In this document: positions 1-9,115 of the stretch, piece by piece
Layout: each line of letters opens with the position of its first letter
Position numbering within the stretch: the stretch's first letter is position 1
Origin: Lautropia sp. SCN 69-89
GTDB taxonomy: Bacteria > Pseudomonadota > Gammaproteobacteria > Burkholderiales > Burkholderiaceae_E
DNA length: 64,000 bases
Assembly (NCBI GenBank): GCA_001724855.1
Contig: MEED01000012.1
Location: 124,001 to 188,000, forward strand
Direction: 5' to 3'
Notes under the pieces: model-generated
The model's database searches: none
The model's input: the letters and a program-made list of their open reading frames with translations, nothing else
What the model was told of the DNA's origin: nothing
Translations under genes and position numbers: made by a program

Positions 1-1809
1 GAGCGCGTCGCGCTGCGGCACAAGTCGCGCGGGCTTTGGCGTCCGATCACCTGGGCCGAATACGGTCAACAGGTGCGGCGTATCGCGCTGGCGCTGATGG
101 CCTCGGGCCTGGCACCCGGCGACCGCGCCTGCATTCTCGGCGAGACCTGCCCCGAGTGGTTCTTCGTCGATCACGCCATCATCACCTCGGGAGCGATCTC
201 GGTCGGCATCTACGCCACCAATGCCCCCGAGCAGGTGGCCCACGTGCTCGACGACTGCGGCGCACGCGTGCTGTTCGTCGAGAACGAGGAGCAGCTCGAC
301 AAAGTCCTGCAGGTGCGCGAAAGGGTGCCGGCACTCGGGCGCATCGTGGTCTTCGACATGGAGGGGCTGCGCGGCTTCGACGATCCGATGGTGACGAGCC
401 TGGCCGCCTTTGCCGAACAGGGCGCGGCCGCGTCTGCGGTGCAGGCCGAGCAATGGCGCGCACGCGCCGCGGCAGTGGCGCCCGGGGATACCGCGATCCT
501 GATCTACACCTCGGGCACTACCGGGCCGCCCAAGGGCGCGATGATCAGCCACGCCAACCTGGTGTTCCAGGCCGCTGCGCTGCACGCGGTCATGCCGTTC
601 GGGCCGGCCGACGAGATCCTGTCCTTCCTGCCGCTCAGCCACATCGCCGAGCGGCTGCTCAGCGCGCTGCGTCCGGTCTTCCACGGCGCTATCGTCAACA
701 TCGTCGAGAATCGGGATACCGCGCCGCAGAACATCCGCGAGATCTCGCCCACCGTGTTTTTCGCCGTGCCGCGGCTGTGGGAGAAGTTCCATTCGCGGGC
801 CGTGATCGCCGCGCGCGACGGCACGGCGTTCGAGCGGCTGGCCTTCGGGCTTGCGTTCGACGCGGCCAACCGGGTGCTCGCGCTGCGCGCGGCGGGCGAG
901 CGCGTGCCGTTGTGGCTCGAGCTCGCGTGGCGGCTCGCCGACCGCACCGTCCTGCACCGCACGCGCAAGCTCATCGGCATGGAGCGCGCACGCTACGTCA
1001 CCACGGGCGCCGCGCCGATCGCCCCCGAACTGATCAGATGGTACCTGGCGCTCGGCCTGGACATGATGCAGGCCTACGGCATGACCGAGACCGCAGGTGT
1101 CGCCTCGCTGCCGCCGCCGGGCGTACGCCGGCACGGCAGCGTCGGCGTGGCGCTGCCGGGCACCGAGATCCGGCTGTCGGAGGCCGGCGAGATCCTCGTG
1201 CGCGGTCCGCATGTCTTTGGTGGCTACTGGAACAACCCGGCCAGGACCGCCGAGGTAATGGTCGACGGCTGGCTGCACACCGGCGACATCGGCACGATGG
1301 ACGAGGACGGGTTCATCCGCGTCGTCGACCGCCTCAAGGACATCATCATCACCTCGGGCGGCAAGAACGTGGCGCCGTCCGAGATCGAGAACGAGCTCAA
1401 GTTCAGTCCCTACATCGCCGACGCGGTAGTGATCGGCGAAGCGCAGCCGTACCTTACGGCATTGGTGATGATCGACTACGAGAACGTCGCCCGCTACGCG
1501 CAGGACCACGCAATTCCGTTCACCGACTACGCGAGCCTGTGCGCTCACGAGGGCATCCAGGCCCTCGTCGCCGCCGAGGTCGAAGCGGTCAATGACCGCT
1601 TCGCGCGCGTCGAGCAGATCAAGGCCTTTCGCGTGATCGACGTGCAGTTGACCACCGAGGACGAGGAATTCACACCCACGCTGAAGCTCAAGCGCAATGT
1701 CGTCGCGCGCCGCCACAAGGCGCTGATCGACGCCATGTACCGGAGCGGGCGGGAAGCGGGTGCGATGGGCGGCGCGCGTGCACCTGGCGCCTTGGTGGAG
1801 GAGCGATGA
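1..1809 (+). CDS. Long-chain acyl-CoA ligase (AMP-forming), 5' partial
   Basis: The frame is open from base 1, so the true start lies upstream. About 602 codons are visible. The ANL-superfamily motifs are intact: the P-loop TSGTTGPPKG, the YGMTET adenylate motif, GWLHTGDIG, and the hinge DRLKDIIITSGGKN. The protein would activate a fatty or related carboxylic acid with ATP and CoA through an acyl-adenylate. The size and the long C-terminal half resemble FAA1/FadD15-type long-chain ligases more than short aryl ligases. The stop overlaps the region just before a periplasmic binding protein gene, an arrangement common in liv-type operons that carry a ligase; ABC permease genes may lie upstream of the window. 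The substrate cannot be told. Confidence 0.93.
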   Translation, partial: ERVALRHKSRGLWRPITWAEYGQQVRRIALALMASGLAPGDRACILGETCPEWFFVDHAIITSGAISVGIYATNAPEQVAHVLDDCGARVLFVENEEQLDKVLQVRERVPALGRIVVFDMEGLRGFDDPMVTSLAAFAEQGAAASAVQAEQWRARAAAVAPGDTAILIYTSGTTGPPKGAMISHANLVFQAAALHAVMPFGPADEILSFLPLSHIAERLLSALRPVFHGAIVNIVENRDTAPQNIREISPTVFFAVPRLWEKFHSRAVIAARDGTAFERLAFGLAFDAANRVLALRAAGERVPLWLELAWRLADRTVLHRTRKLIGMERARYVTTGAAPIAPELIRWYLALGLDMMQAYGMTETAGVASLPPPGVRRHGSVGVALPGTEIRLSEAGEILVRGPHVFGGYWNNPARTAEVMVDGWLHTGDIGTMDEDGFIRVVDRLKDIIITSGGKNVAPSEIENELKFSPYIADAVVIGEAQPYLTALVMIDYENVARYAQDHAIPFTDYASLCAHEGIQALVAAEVEAVNDRFARVEQIKAFRVIDVQLTTEDEEFTPTLKLKRNVVARRHKALIDAMYRSGREAGAMGGARAPGALVEER

Positions 1810-1826
1810 GCAAGAAGGAGCGATCG

Positions 1827-3008
1827 ATGAAACTGGCGGAATTCGTGACGGCGGCGTGCGGCGCCTTGATGGCACTGTTGTCGCTGGGGGCCGCGCAGGC
1901 CCAGACCCAGGGCGTAAGCGATACCGAGATCGTGCTCGGTACCGACCTCGACCTCAGCGGTCCGATCAACTTCTGGGGTCTGCCGGCGAAGAACGGCATG
2001 GAACTGGCCGTCGACGAGATCAACGCCGCCGGCGGCATCCACGGCCGCAAGCTTCGCCTGGTGGTCGAGGACATGGGCTACGACCCGAAGAAGGCGGTGC
2101 TCGTCACCGAGAAGCTGCTGACCCGCGACCGCGTCTTCGCCATCGTCGGCGCGATGGGGACGGTGACGACTGCGGCCACGATGCCGCTCGTGCTCAAGCG
2201 CGGCGTGCCGCACCTGTTCCCGATCTCGCCGGCCGAGATGTTCGCGGTGCCGTTCAACCGGCTCAAGTTCGCGTATTTCGTTCCCTATTACGACGACGTG
2301 CGCACGAGTCTCGGGTACCTCATCGCGACCAAGCGCCTGAGTCGCGTCGGCGTGCTCTACCAGGACGACGACTTCGGCGCCGAGATCCTCCGCGCCGTGC
2401 AGGACCAGTTGAAAGAAACCGGCCTCGAGCCGGTATCGGCGCAGAGCTTCAAACGGGGCGCTACCGACTTCTCGAGCCAGATCGCGCGACTCAAGGCCGA
2501 TGGGGCCGAGCTCGTGGTAATGGGAACCGTGGTGCGCGAGACCGTCGGTGCGATGACCGCGGCGCGCAATCTCGGCTGGAACCCGGGTTTCCTGGTCAGC
2601 CAGGCCGGTTACTCGCTGGCGGTGGCGGCGCTGGGCAAGGACGTCGTCGAGGGGCTCTATGCCGGCGTGATGACGCCGCTGCCCTATGCGGACACCGCGT
2701 CGCCCCAGGTCCTGGACTGGATGAAGCGCTACAAGGTCAAGTTCAACCAGGAGCCGACGATCGAGGCCGTGGTGGGCTATCTCGTGCTCACGACCGCCGC
2801 GATGGGGATCACCAACGCTGGCCGAGAGCTGACAGTCGACTCGCTCGTCGCCGGGCTCGAGCGCATCCGCGACTTCCGCAACATCTTCGGTACGGCGCCG
2901 ATCTCGTTCTCGTCCACGGATCACCTGGCCTCGCGGCGCACTTCACTGGCGCAGATCCAGAAGGGACGGTGGGTGATGCAGGCCGAGTCCATGCATTACA
3001 AGGACTGA
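1827..3008 (+). CDS. ABC transporter substrate-binding protein, LivK/branched-chain amino acid type
   Basis: This is a periplasmic Peripla_BP_6 (type I) binding protein of about 393 residues. It has a Sec signal peptide (hydrophobic core ALMALLSLGAAQAQ) followed by the usual opening strand DTEIVLGTDLDLSGP. I prefer ATG 1827, with AAGGAG at 1815-1820 six bases upstream. ATG 1806, overlapping the ligase stop, is an alternative giving a 400-residue product. In catabolic clusters, family members often bind aromatic or aliphatic acids rather than amino acids. No ABC permease or ATPase genes are in this window, so the partners are either upstream or elsewhere. Confidence 0.9.
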   Translation: MKLAEFVTAACGALMALLSLGAAQAQTQGVSDTEIVLGTDLDLSGPINFWGLPAKNGMELAVDEINAAGGIHGRKLRLVVEDMGYDPKKAVLVTEKLLTRDRVFAIVGAMGTVTTAATMPLVLKRGVPHLFPISPAEMFAVPFNRLKFAYFVPYYDDVRTSLGYLIATKRLSRVGVLYQDDDFGAEILRAVQDQLKETGLEPVSAQSFKRGATDFSSQIARLKADGAELVVMGTVVRETVGAMTAARNLGWNPGFLVSQAGYSLAVAALGKDVVEGLYAGVMTPLPYADTASPQVLDWMKRYKVKFNQEPTIEAVVGYLVLTTAAMGITNAGRELTVDSLVAGLERIRDFRNIFGTAPISFSSTDHLASRRTSLAQIQKGRWVMQAESMHYKD

Positions 3009-3022
3009 ACCGGAGGCGAATC

Positions 3023-4072
3023 ATGCGATCGAAGTCGATTCTTTGCATCGTCGCGCAGGCCCTGTTCGCAACGATTGCGGCCGTGAGCGCTCCCGCGTCG
3101 GCGCAGACGCAAACCAAGCCGATCACGCTGAAGATCGCCGACTTCATGCCCTTCGCCAACTCACGTGCACAGGCGACGCGTGGTTGGGCCGAAGACGTCG
3201 AGAAGCGGACAAAGGGTCGGGTCAAGTTCGAGTATTTCCCGGGCGAGTCACTGCTCAAGGCGACCGAGATCTTCGAGGGAACCCGCTCCGGCGTGGCCGA
3301 CATCGGAATCTGGGTGCAGGCCTACAACCCCGCGATCTCGCCGATCTCTGCGCTGTTCAACCTGCCCGGAATCAGTCCGGCGTTCCGCCCCGCCATTCGC
3401 GCGGCGAACGAATTGGTCCTGACCGGCGACTTCGCCTTCTTCCGCGATGAACTCAGACGTCTTGGCGTCGAGCCTCTCTTCGCCTGGGGTGTATCGGATC
3501 AGGAGATGATCTCGACCAGGCCGATTCCCGATCTGCGCGCGCTCAAGGGAATGAAGATCCGCGTGATCGGCCGCGAGTGGCCGCAGCTCATCAGCGGGTT
3601 CGGGGCCACTCCGGTGGCCGTGCCTTGGCCGGAGGTTTACGAGGCGCTTTCGCGGGGCACGCTCGACGCCAACGTGGGCTTCGTCTCGGCCAATCGCGAC
3701 AGCAAGCTGTACGAGGTCGCCAAGCATCACACGCGCATCAAACTCGGTGCGCCGGCCGGCCCGCTGGTCATCATGAACAGGCGGGCCTGGGACCGCCTGC
3801 CGGAGGACGTCCAGCTCGCGATGCGTGAAGAGGGTCTGGCCTTTGCCGAGCGACTGTCGGACGTCTACGAGAAGGAAGTGCAGGATGCGATCAAGGAGAT
3901 GGAGGGCAAGGGCGTGCGCTTCCACACCTGGGATGCCGCAAACCGCGAGCGGCTCCAATCGGCGATGGTCGCGCTGTGGGGGACCTGGGCCAGGTCGATG
4001 GACAGCAACGGCGTTCCCGCCAGCGAAGCGCTGCGCCGCTACCTCGAACTGCAGAAGAAGCACGGCCGCTGA
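3023..4072 (+). CDS. dctP: TRAP transporter substrate-binding protein DctP
   Basis: This 349-residue periplasmic solute receptor of the TRAP family has a signal peptide ending near SAPASAQ. It then shows the DctP fold, including the ISTRPIPDLRALKGMKIRV region and an arginine (RVIGREW) where family members bind the carboxylate of the ligand. CGGAGG at 3011-3016 lies seven bases before the ATG. It is followed at 12 bases by the small and large permease genes, so the three subunits form a complete TRAP system. Family knowledge suggests import of an organic acid using the sodium gradient. The adjacent acyl-CoA ligases suggest the imported acid is then CoA-activated (inference). Confidence 0.93.
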   Translation: MRSKSILCIVAQALFATIAAVSAPASAQTQTKPITLKIADFMPFANSRAQATRGWAEDVEKRTKGRVKFEYFPGESLLKATEIFEGTRSGVADIGIWVQAYNPAISPISALFNLPGISPAFRPAIRAANELVLTGDFAFFRDELRRLGVEPLFAWGVSDQEMISTRPIPDLRALKGMKIRVIGREWPQLISGFGATPVAVPWPEVYEALSRGTLDANVGFVSANRDSKLYEVAKHHTRIKLGAPAGPLVIMNRRAWDRLPEDVQLAMREEGLAFAERLSDVYEKEVQDAIKEMEGKGVRFHTWDAANRERLQSAMVALWGTWARSMDSNGVPASEALRRYLELQKKHGR

Positions 4073-4084
4073 CGCTGCGCGGCG

Positions 4085-4633
4085 ATGAACGCGTTTCTCG
4101 GGCGGATCGATCGTGCTCTGAGCGCCTGCTGGCGCTGGCTGGGCATCGGCGCAAATCTGTCGCTTCTGGCAATCATGTTCGGGGTCAGTGCCGATGCCAT
4201 CCTGCGTTACGCGCTGGGCCACCCGATCGCAGGGATGCTCGAAGGCGTCGAACTCCTCCTGGTGTTCAGCGTCTTTCTGAGCCTTGCGGGGACCCAGGCT
4301 GCAGGCGGGCACATCGCGGTGGACATCGTGAGCGGCCGCCTCGGCGGCAAGCCTCGCGCCGCGCTCCAGACGTTCACCTCCGCGCTCGGCCTGCTGCTGT
4401 TCGTCACCGTTGGATGGGCAACCGGCGGCATGGCGCTCAGAAGCTGGGAAATGGGCGAGTACTCGCCAGGCCTGATCGCCTTTCCGATCTATCCGTCGAG
4501 GATGCTGGTGGCGCTTGGTAGCTTCCTGCTGGCCGTTCAGCTTCTGCTCGAATTTGCACGCTCGCTCGTACAACTGTGCTGTGACTCCCGAGCACGCACC
4601 GACACGGCGGCACCCGGGGGAACGGCGTCATGA
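4085..4633 (+). CDS. dctQ: TRAP transporter small permease DctQ
   Basis: This 182-residue inner-membrane protein has about four hydrophobic segments, roughly residues 22-40, 52-70, 92-112 and 135-155. That is the layout of DctQ small permeases. The tail after about residue 165 is polar and poorly conserved-looking. It stands between dctP and dctM and overlaps the dctM start by 4 bases (ATGA), which implies translational coupling. No strong ribosome-binding site is seen before ATG 4085. The subunit pairs with DctM and has no transport role alone. Confidence 0.9.
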   Translation: MNAFLGRIDRALSACWRWLGIGANLSLLAIMFGVSADAILRYALGHPIAGMLEGVELLLVFSVFLSLAGTQAAGGHIAVDIVSGRLGGKPRAALQTFTSALGLLLFVTVGWATGGMALRSWEMGEYSPGLIAFPIYPSRMLVALGSFLLAVQLLLEFARSLVQLCCDSRARTDTAAPGGTAS

Positions 4634-5937
4634 GCGTCGAGGCGATCGGGATCGCGTCCGGGGCAGTGCTGCTGGTACTGCTGATGCTGGGGGTTCCGGT
4701 GGCATTCAGCATGGCGCTGGTCGGGGCCGGCAGCCTGCTGTTGACTGGCGGCACGGACCCCGCGTTGGGGCTGCTCTCCACGGTTCCTTATGCGACCGTG
4801 GCGAGCTTCTCGCTCGTCGTCATTCCGATGTTCGTCCTGATGGGAGAACTCGTCGCCAGCGCGGGCTTCGCCCAGCAGGCTTATTTGGCGGCTCGATTGT
4901 GGTTCGGCCGCTTGCCGGGCGGGCTCGCGATGTCCGCGATCGGCGCCAGCGCCTTCTTCGCTGCTGTATCCGGTTCTAGCGTCGCCGCTACCGCCACCAT
5001 GGGACGGCTGTCGATTGCCGAGATGCGGCGCCATGGGTACGAGGGCGGGTTCGCGGCGGGCACCGTCGTTGTCGCCGGAACCTTGGCGGCGCTCATTCCC
5101 CCGAGTGCGATGGCGGTGTTCTATGCGTTGGTGACCGATCAGTCCGTGAGCCGGATGCTCTTTGCCGGGGTCGGCCCAGGTCTCGTCAGCGCAGCGTTGT
5201 TCATGATCACGGCCTGGGCGGTTGCGCGGCGCAACCCGGCGATGACGTCGGCCGTCGGAAAGACGGTACCGTGGCCGGCGCGGATCGCGTCACTGCGGGC
5301 GATCGGTCCCTTCGGTGTACTGATCGTGGTGGTGCTGGGCGGGATCTATTCGGGGCTCGTCACGGTCATCGAGGCATCTGCTCTCGGTGCGCTGTGCGCG
5401 CTTCTCCTGCTGGCGGTGCACCGGCAACTGAGCTGGCGCGTACTGAACGAGGCACTGAGTTCATCGGTCAGGCTTAGCTGCATGGTGTACCTGGTCATCA
5501 TCGGCGGGCTGCTCTACAGCCGTTTCCTCGCGTTTGCCGGCATACCGTTCGCCATGGTCGATGCGCTGCAGGGGCTCGGCGCCTCTCCGCTGCTGGTCGT
5601 AATCGTGATGCTGCTGATCATGACGGTGCTCGGCATGTTCATGGATCCGGTCGGAATGGTCATGCTGACGCTGCCCTTCTTCTTTCCCATCGTCAAGGCG
5701 CTGGGGGTGGATCCGATCTGGTTCGGTGTGCTGGTGATTCTGCAGGCGGAACTGGCCGTCATCACGCCCCCAGTCGGAGTGCATCTGTTCGTGGCGCGTC
5801 AGATCGCTCCGGACGTTTCGCTCAATGCGATCATCCGTGGAGCGCTGCCGTACATGTTCTGTCAGTTCCTGATCATGGCGCTGGTGATCGTATTTCCCCA
5901 GATCGCCCTGTGGCTGCCCGGCAGACTGGTGTCTTGA
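4630..5937 (+). CDS. dctM: TRAP transporter large permease DctM
   Basis: This 435-residue, highly hydrophobic protein matches the DctM large permease family in length and in motifs. Examples are GLAMSAIGASAFFAAVSGSS near the first third, IPPSAMAVFYALVT, and the C-terminal ELAVITPPVGVHLFVARQIA. It forms the translocation channel and with DctQ completes the transporter fed by DctP. The start overlaps the dctQ stop. Transcription could continue into the ligase at 6011 after a 73-base gap, where I see no clear terminator. Confidence 0.94.
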   Translation: MSVEAIGIASGAVLLVLLMLGVPVAFSMALVGAGSLLLTGGTDPALGLLSTVPYATVASFSLVVIPMFVLMGELVASAGFAQQAYLAARLWFGRLPGGLAMSAIGASAFFAAVSGSSVAATATMGRLSIAEMRRHGYEGGFAAGTVVVAGTLAALIPPSAMAVFYALVTDQSVSRMLFAGVGPGLVSAALFMITAWAVARRNPAMTSAVGKTVPWPARIASLRAIGPFGVLIVVVLGGIYSGLVTVIEASALGALCALLLLAVHRQLSWRVLNEALSSSVRLSCMVYLVIIGGLLYSRFLAFAGIPFAMVDALQGLGASPLLVVIVMLLIMTVLGMFMDPVGMVMLTLPFFFPIVKALGVDPIWFGVLVILQAELAVITPPVGVHLFVARQIAPDVSLNAIIRGALPYMFCQFLIMALVIVFPQIALWLPGRLVS

Positions 5938-6010
5938 TGTCTGTTACCAGCTGTCGGACCGCGGACCATTCCTGCCGCAGGCAAACAACGAACGAAGCAC
6001 GGGCAATGCG

Positions 6011-7558
6011 ATGAGCGAGGCGCTAACGGTGATCGCGGCGCTGGAGAGAACGGCCCGTAAATTTCCCCACAAGAGGGCGGTCGTCGTGAACGACCGGACA
6101 TGCACGTACGCCGGGCTTCTCGATCGGGCCGACCGCTTGGCCGCCGGCCTGCGAAACGTCGGCGTCCGCAAGGGGAGCAAGGTCGCGCTGTTGATGGGCA
6201 ACCGCGTCGAGTTCGCCGAGACCTACTTCGGCGCGCTGAAGACGGGGGCGACGCTGGTGGTCCTCAATGCCAGGCTGAAGGGCACCGAGTTGACGGCTCT
6301 CATGCGCAAGAGCAAGGCTCGCTGGCTGATCTTTGCCGATACGTTGGTGGGTGCGGTCGACGCCATCGATCTAAACCTGCGCCAGGAGCTGACGCTGGTT
6401 ACAGTCGGAGAATCCGGGGCGCCCGGAGCACTCGCTTACGAGAGTCTGCTGTCGGTCATGCCAGGGCAAGGCGTGCGAGTGGACGTCAGCGAGGCCGACG
6501 ACGCCTGCATCCTGTTCACATCCGGGACGACCGGGCTTCCGAAGGGTGCAGTACTTGCGCATAGGAACATCTTCTTCCAGGCCATCAACCACATCGTCGA
6601 GTGGGATGTCAGGTTCGACGATGTGGAGATCTATCCCGCCCCGCTCTACCACGGCGGAGGACTGGCGACGCTTGCGCGCACGGTCCTCGCCGGCAGTACG
6701 CTGGTGCTGATGGAATCGTTCGAAGCGCAGGACTTCGTGACGACGCTTGAACGCGTGCAGGCTACTCGTGCAGTGCTGGTTCCCACGATGTGCTCGATGA
6801 TCCTTGATCTGCCGCAGCCACTTTGCACCTCGGCGACCTCATTACGCCTGATCGTGACCGGCGGCGCAATCATGCCCGTCGACCTGAAGAGGCGGCACCT
6901 CGAGCGATTACCGGGCGTCGGCCTCTGCGACAGCTACGGACAGACCGAATCCACCGGTAGTGTCGCCTGTCTGAAGCCGGCCGACGCCCTGCGCAAGCCG
7001 GGCAGCGTCGGGCGCGCGTTCTTCCTCAACGACATTCGGCTCGTCGACGACGCCGATGTAGAAGTGGCTGCCGGCGAAATCGGGGAAATCGTCGTCAGGG
7101 GTCCAACCGTGATGCGAGGCTACCTTGGCGAGCCCGAGGCCACTGCCGAAACCCTCAGGGCCGGCTGGCTGCATACCGGCGATCTCGCACGGCAGGACGA
7201 AGACGGCTTCCTGTACATAATCGGCAGGAAGAAGGACATGATCATCAGCGGCGGCGTCAACATCTATCCGCTGGAGATCGAGGACGTGCTCTGTGCGCAC
7301 CCGGCTGTCCTCGAAGCTGCCGTGATCGGGGTACCAGATCCAGTGTGGGGAGAGTCGGTCAAGGCCGTGGTCGTTCCCAAGCCCGGGATCAAGCCGAGTG
7401 CGGGCGAACTGATCGCCTTCTGTAGAAAACGGCTGGCTGGCTTCAAGAAGCCGCGCTCAGTCGAGATCGTCGATGCGCTGCCGAAGAATTCGCTCGGGAA
7501 GATCGCGAAGTCCGAACTGCGGCGGCAATTCGGCTCCATGCTCGTGCGCGACGCGTGA
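6011..7558 (+). CDS. AMP-dependent acyl-CoA ligase
   Basis: This 515-residue ANL enzyme is of typical length for medium/long-chain or aryl-acid CoA ligases. The P-loop TSGTTGLPKG is at residues 170-179. It also has DSYGQTEST, GWLHTGDLAR and the hinge GRKKDMIISGGVNIYP, and the catalytic lysine is present near the C-terminus (PKNSLGKIAKSEL). It follows the TRAP genes in the same direction and converges on the minus-strand ligase operon with only 3 bases between the stops. It probably activates the acid brought in by the TRAP system. Substrate specificity is not readable. Confidence 0.92.
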   Translation: MSEALTVIAALERTARKFPHKRAVVVNDRTCTYAGLLDRADRLAAGLRNVGVRKGSKVALLMGNRVEFAETYFGALKTGATLVVLNARLKGTELTALMRKSKARWLIFADTLVGAVDAIDLNLRQELTLVTVGESGAPGALAYESLLSVMPGQGVRVDVSEADDACILFTSGTTGLPKGAVLAHRNIFFQAINHIVEWDVRFDDVEIYPAPLYHGGGLATLARTVLAGSTLVLMESFEAQDFVTTLERVQATRAVLVPTMCSMILDLPQPLCTSATSLRLIVTGGAIMPVDLKRRHLERLPGVGLCDSYGQTESTGSVACLKPADALRKPGSVGRAFFLNDIRLVDDADVEVAAGEIGEIVVRGPTVMRGYLGEPEATAETLRAGWLHTGDLARQDEDGFLYIIGRKKDMIISGGVNIYPLEIEDVLCAHPAVLEAAVIGVPDPVWGESVKAVVVPKPGIKPSAGELIAFCRKRLAGFKKPRSVEIVDALPKNSLGKIAKSELRRQFGSMLVRDA

Positions 7559-7561
7559 TCC

Positions 7562-9115
7562 TCAACCAGCGCCGTGAACCTGCCGCTCGTGCCCGGCCCA
7601 GTAGGGCTCGCGCAGCACCCGGCGGATGGTCTTGCCCACCGGCGTCTTGGGCAGCGAATCGACGAAGTGCACCGCCTTGGGTACCTTGAAGTACGTGATG
7701 CGTTCCTTGACGAAGGCGATCAGCTCGGCCTCGCTGACCTTGGCGTCGGGGCGCAGCACGACCGAGGCGTGCACCGCCTCGCCCCACTTGTCGTCGGGAA
7801 CGGCGAAGACGCCGCTTTCGGCCACCGCGGGGTGAGCGGCGAGCGCGTGCTCGACTTCGGCCGGATAGACGTTGTAGCCGCCCGAGATGATCATGTCCTC
7901 CTTGCGGTCGGCCAGGTACATGTAGCCGTCGCTTTCCATACGCCCGAGGTCGCCGGTGAGAAGCCACCCGCTCTTCAGACGCCGCGCGTCGAGTTCCGGG
8001 TTCTTCCAGAAGCCCGGCGTCATCCACGGAGCGCAGATGCAAATCTCGCCCACCTTGCCCGGCGCGCAGGGCTCGCCGTCCTCGTCGCGGATCATCACTT
8101 GCGCGCTGCCGAACTCGCGCCCGACCGAGGTCAGCCGCGAGGGGTTGTCGGCGAGCGCCTGCGCGTGCTCGGCCGGTCCCATGTGTGTGCACAGGCCGTA
8201 GGCCTCGGTCTGGCCGAAGCCGGTGTTGAGCACCGGGCCGAAGCGCTTGATCGCGCGCTCGACGAGCGTCGGCGACGCGGGGGCGGCGGCGTAGACGATA
8301 TTGCGCAGGCTGGAAAGGTCGGCGTTCTCGATCGCCGGGTCGTCGAGCAGCATGCGCAGGAAGGTCGGCACACCAAGCATGAAGGCGATGCGGTGGCGCG
8401 CGATCGCCTCGATCACCGGTTTCGGTGACGGGTCGCGCAGGATAACCAACGCCGCACCGCCGAGCCAGGCGCTGTCCATCGCGCGGGCGCAGAAGTGGCT
8501 GAGCGGCAGCTGACCGAGCACGCGGTCCTCGGGGCGGTGCGCGAAGGTCGTGGCCCAGAAGTTCATCGCCGCCGATACCGATGCGAAGCTGTGCGTGACG
8601 CCCTTGGGCTGCCCGGTGGTGCCCGAGGTATAGAGGATTTGCGCCAGCGTCTCGGGCGGCCGGTCGAATGCAGGCAGCGTGACAGACGCGTCGGCCCTGG
8701 CCAGCAGGTCGGCGGCGCCGGCGAAGGCGCCGAGGCCGAGCGCTTCCCGCGGGCTCGGCGCGATGGCGCGCGCGCGCTCGAGGTGCTCGGGCGCGAGCGC
8801 GAGCACGAAGTGCGCGTCGCTGTCGGCGGCGATGTATCGGTGCTCGCCCTCGGTCAGCGCACCCAGCATCGGGCACAGTACGCCGCCAGCGCGCGCGACG
8901 GCGATGACCGCGATCACGAACTCGAGGCTGTTGTACTGGATGACAGCTACCCGTTCACCCACTTGCAGACCGCGCGCGATCAGTGCCGCGGCGACGCCGC
9001 TTGCCCTCGCGTCGAGCTCGGCGAAGCTCAGCTGCCGTTCGCCGTCGATGGCGGCGACGAGGTTCGGCCAGTGCCGTGCGGCACGCGCGGGGTAATGGGA
9101 ATAGGGATGCTTCAT
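7562..9115 (-). CDS. AMP-dependent acyl-CoA ligase
   Basis: This 517-residue ANL enzyme has TSGTTGQPKG near residues 163-172, the adenylate motif GFGQTEAYG, GWLLTGDLGR, hinge DRKEDMIISGGYNVYP and the C-terminal lysine in LPKTPVGKTIRR. It is the last gene of a four-gene minus-strand operon in which every junction overlaps by 4 bases. The upstream members are a citryl-CoA-lyase-like protein, a DUF35 protein and a thiolase-like protein. Its product therefore probably enters the same CoA-thioester route. Confidence 0.92.
   Translation of the reverse strand: MKHPYSHYPARAARHWPNLVAAIDGERQLSFAELDARASGVAAALIARGLQVGERVAVIQYNSLEFVIAVIAVARAGGVLCPMLGALTEGEHRYIAADSDAHFVLALAPEHLERARAIAPSPREALGLGAFAGAADLLARADASVTLPAFDRPPETLAQILYTSGTTGQPKGVTHSFASVSAAMNFWATTFAHRPEDRVLGQLPLSHFCARAMDSAWLGGAALVILRDPSPKPVIEAIARHRIAFMLGVPTFLRMLLDDPAIENADLSSLRNIVYAAAPASPTLVERAIKRFGPVLNTGFGQTEAYGLCTHMGPAEHAQALADNPSRLTSVGREFGSAQVMIRDEDGEPCAPGKVGEICICAPWMTPGFWKNPELDARRLKSGWLLTGDLGRMESDGYMYLADRKEDMIISGGYNVYPAEVEHALAAHPAVAESGVFAVPDDKWGEAVHASVVLRPDAKVSEAELIAFVKERITYFKVPKAVHFVDSLPKTPVGKTIRRVLREPYWAGHERQVHGAG

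Noticed and set aside
3248-4573. A 441-codon minus-strand frame opposite dctP/dctQ
   Set aside because: Shadow frame; the plus-strand genes have signal peptide, membrane helices and ribosome-binding sites.
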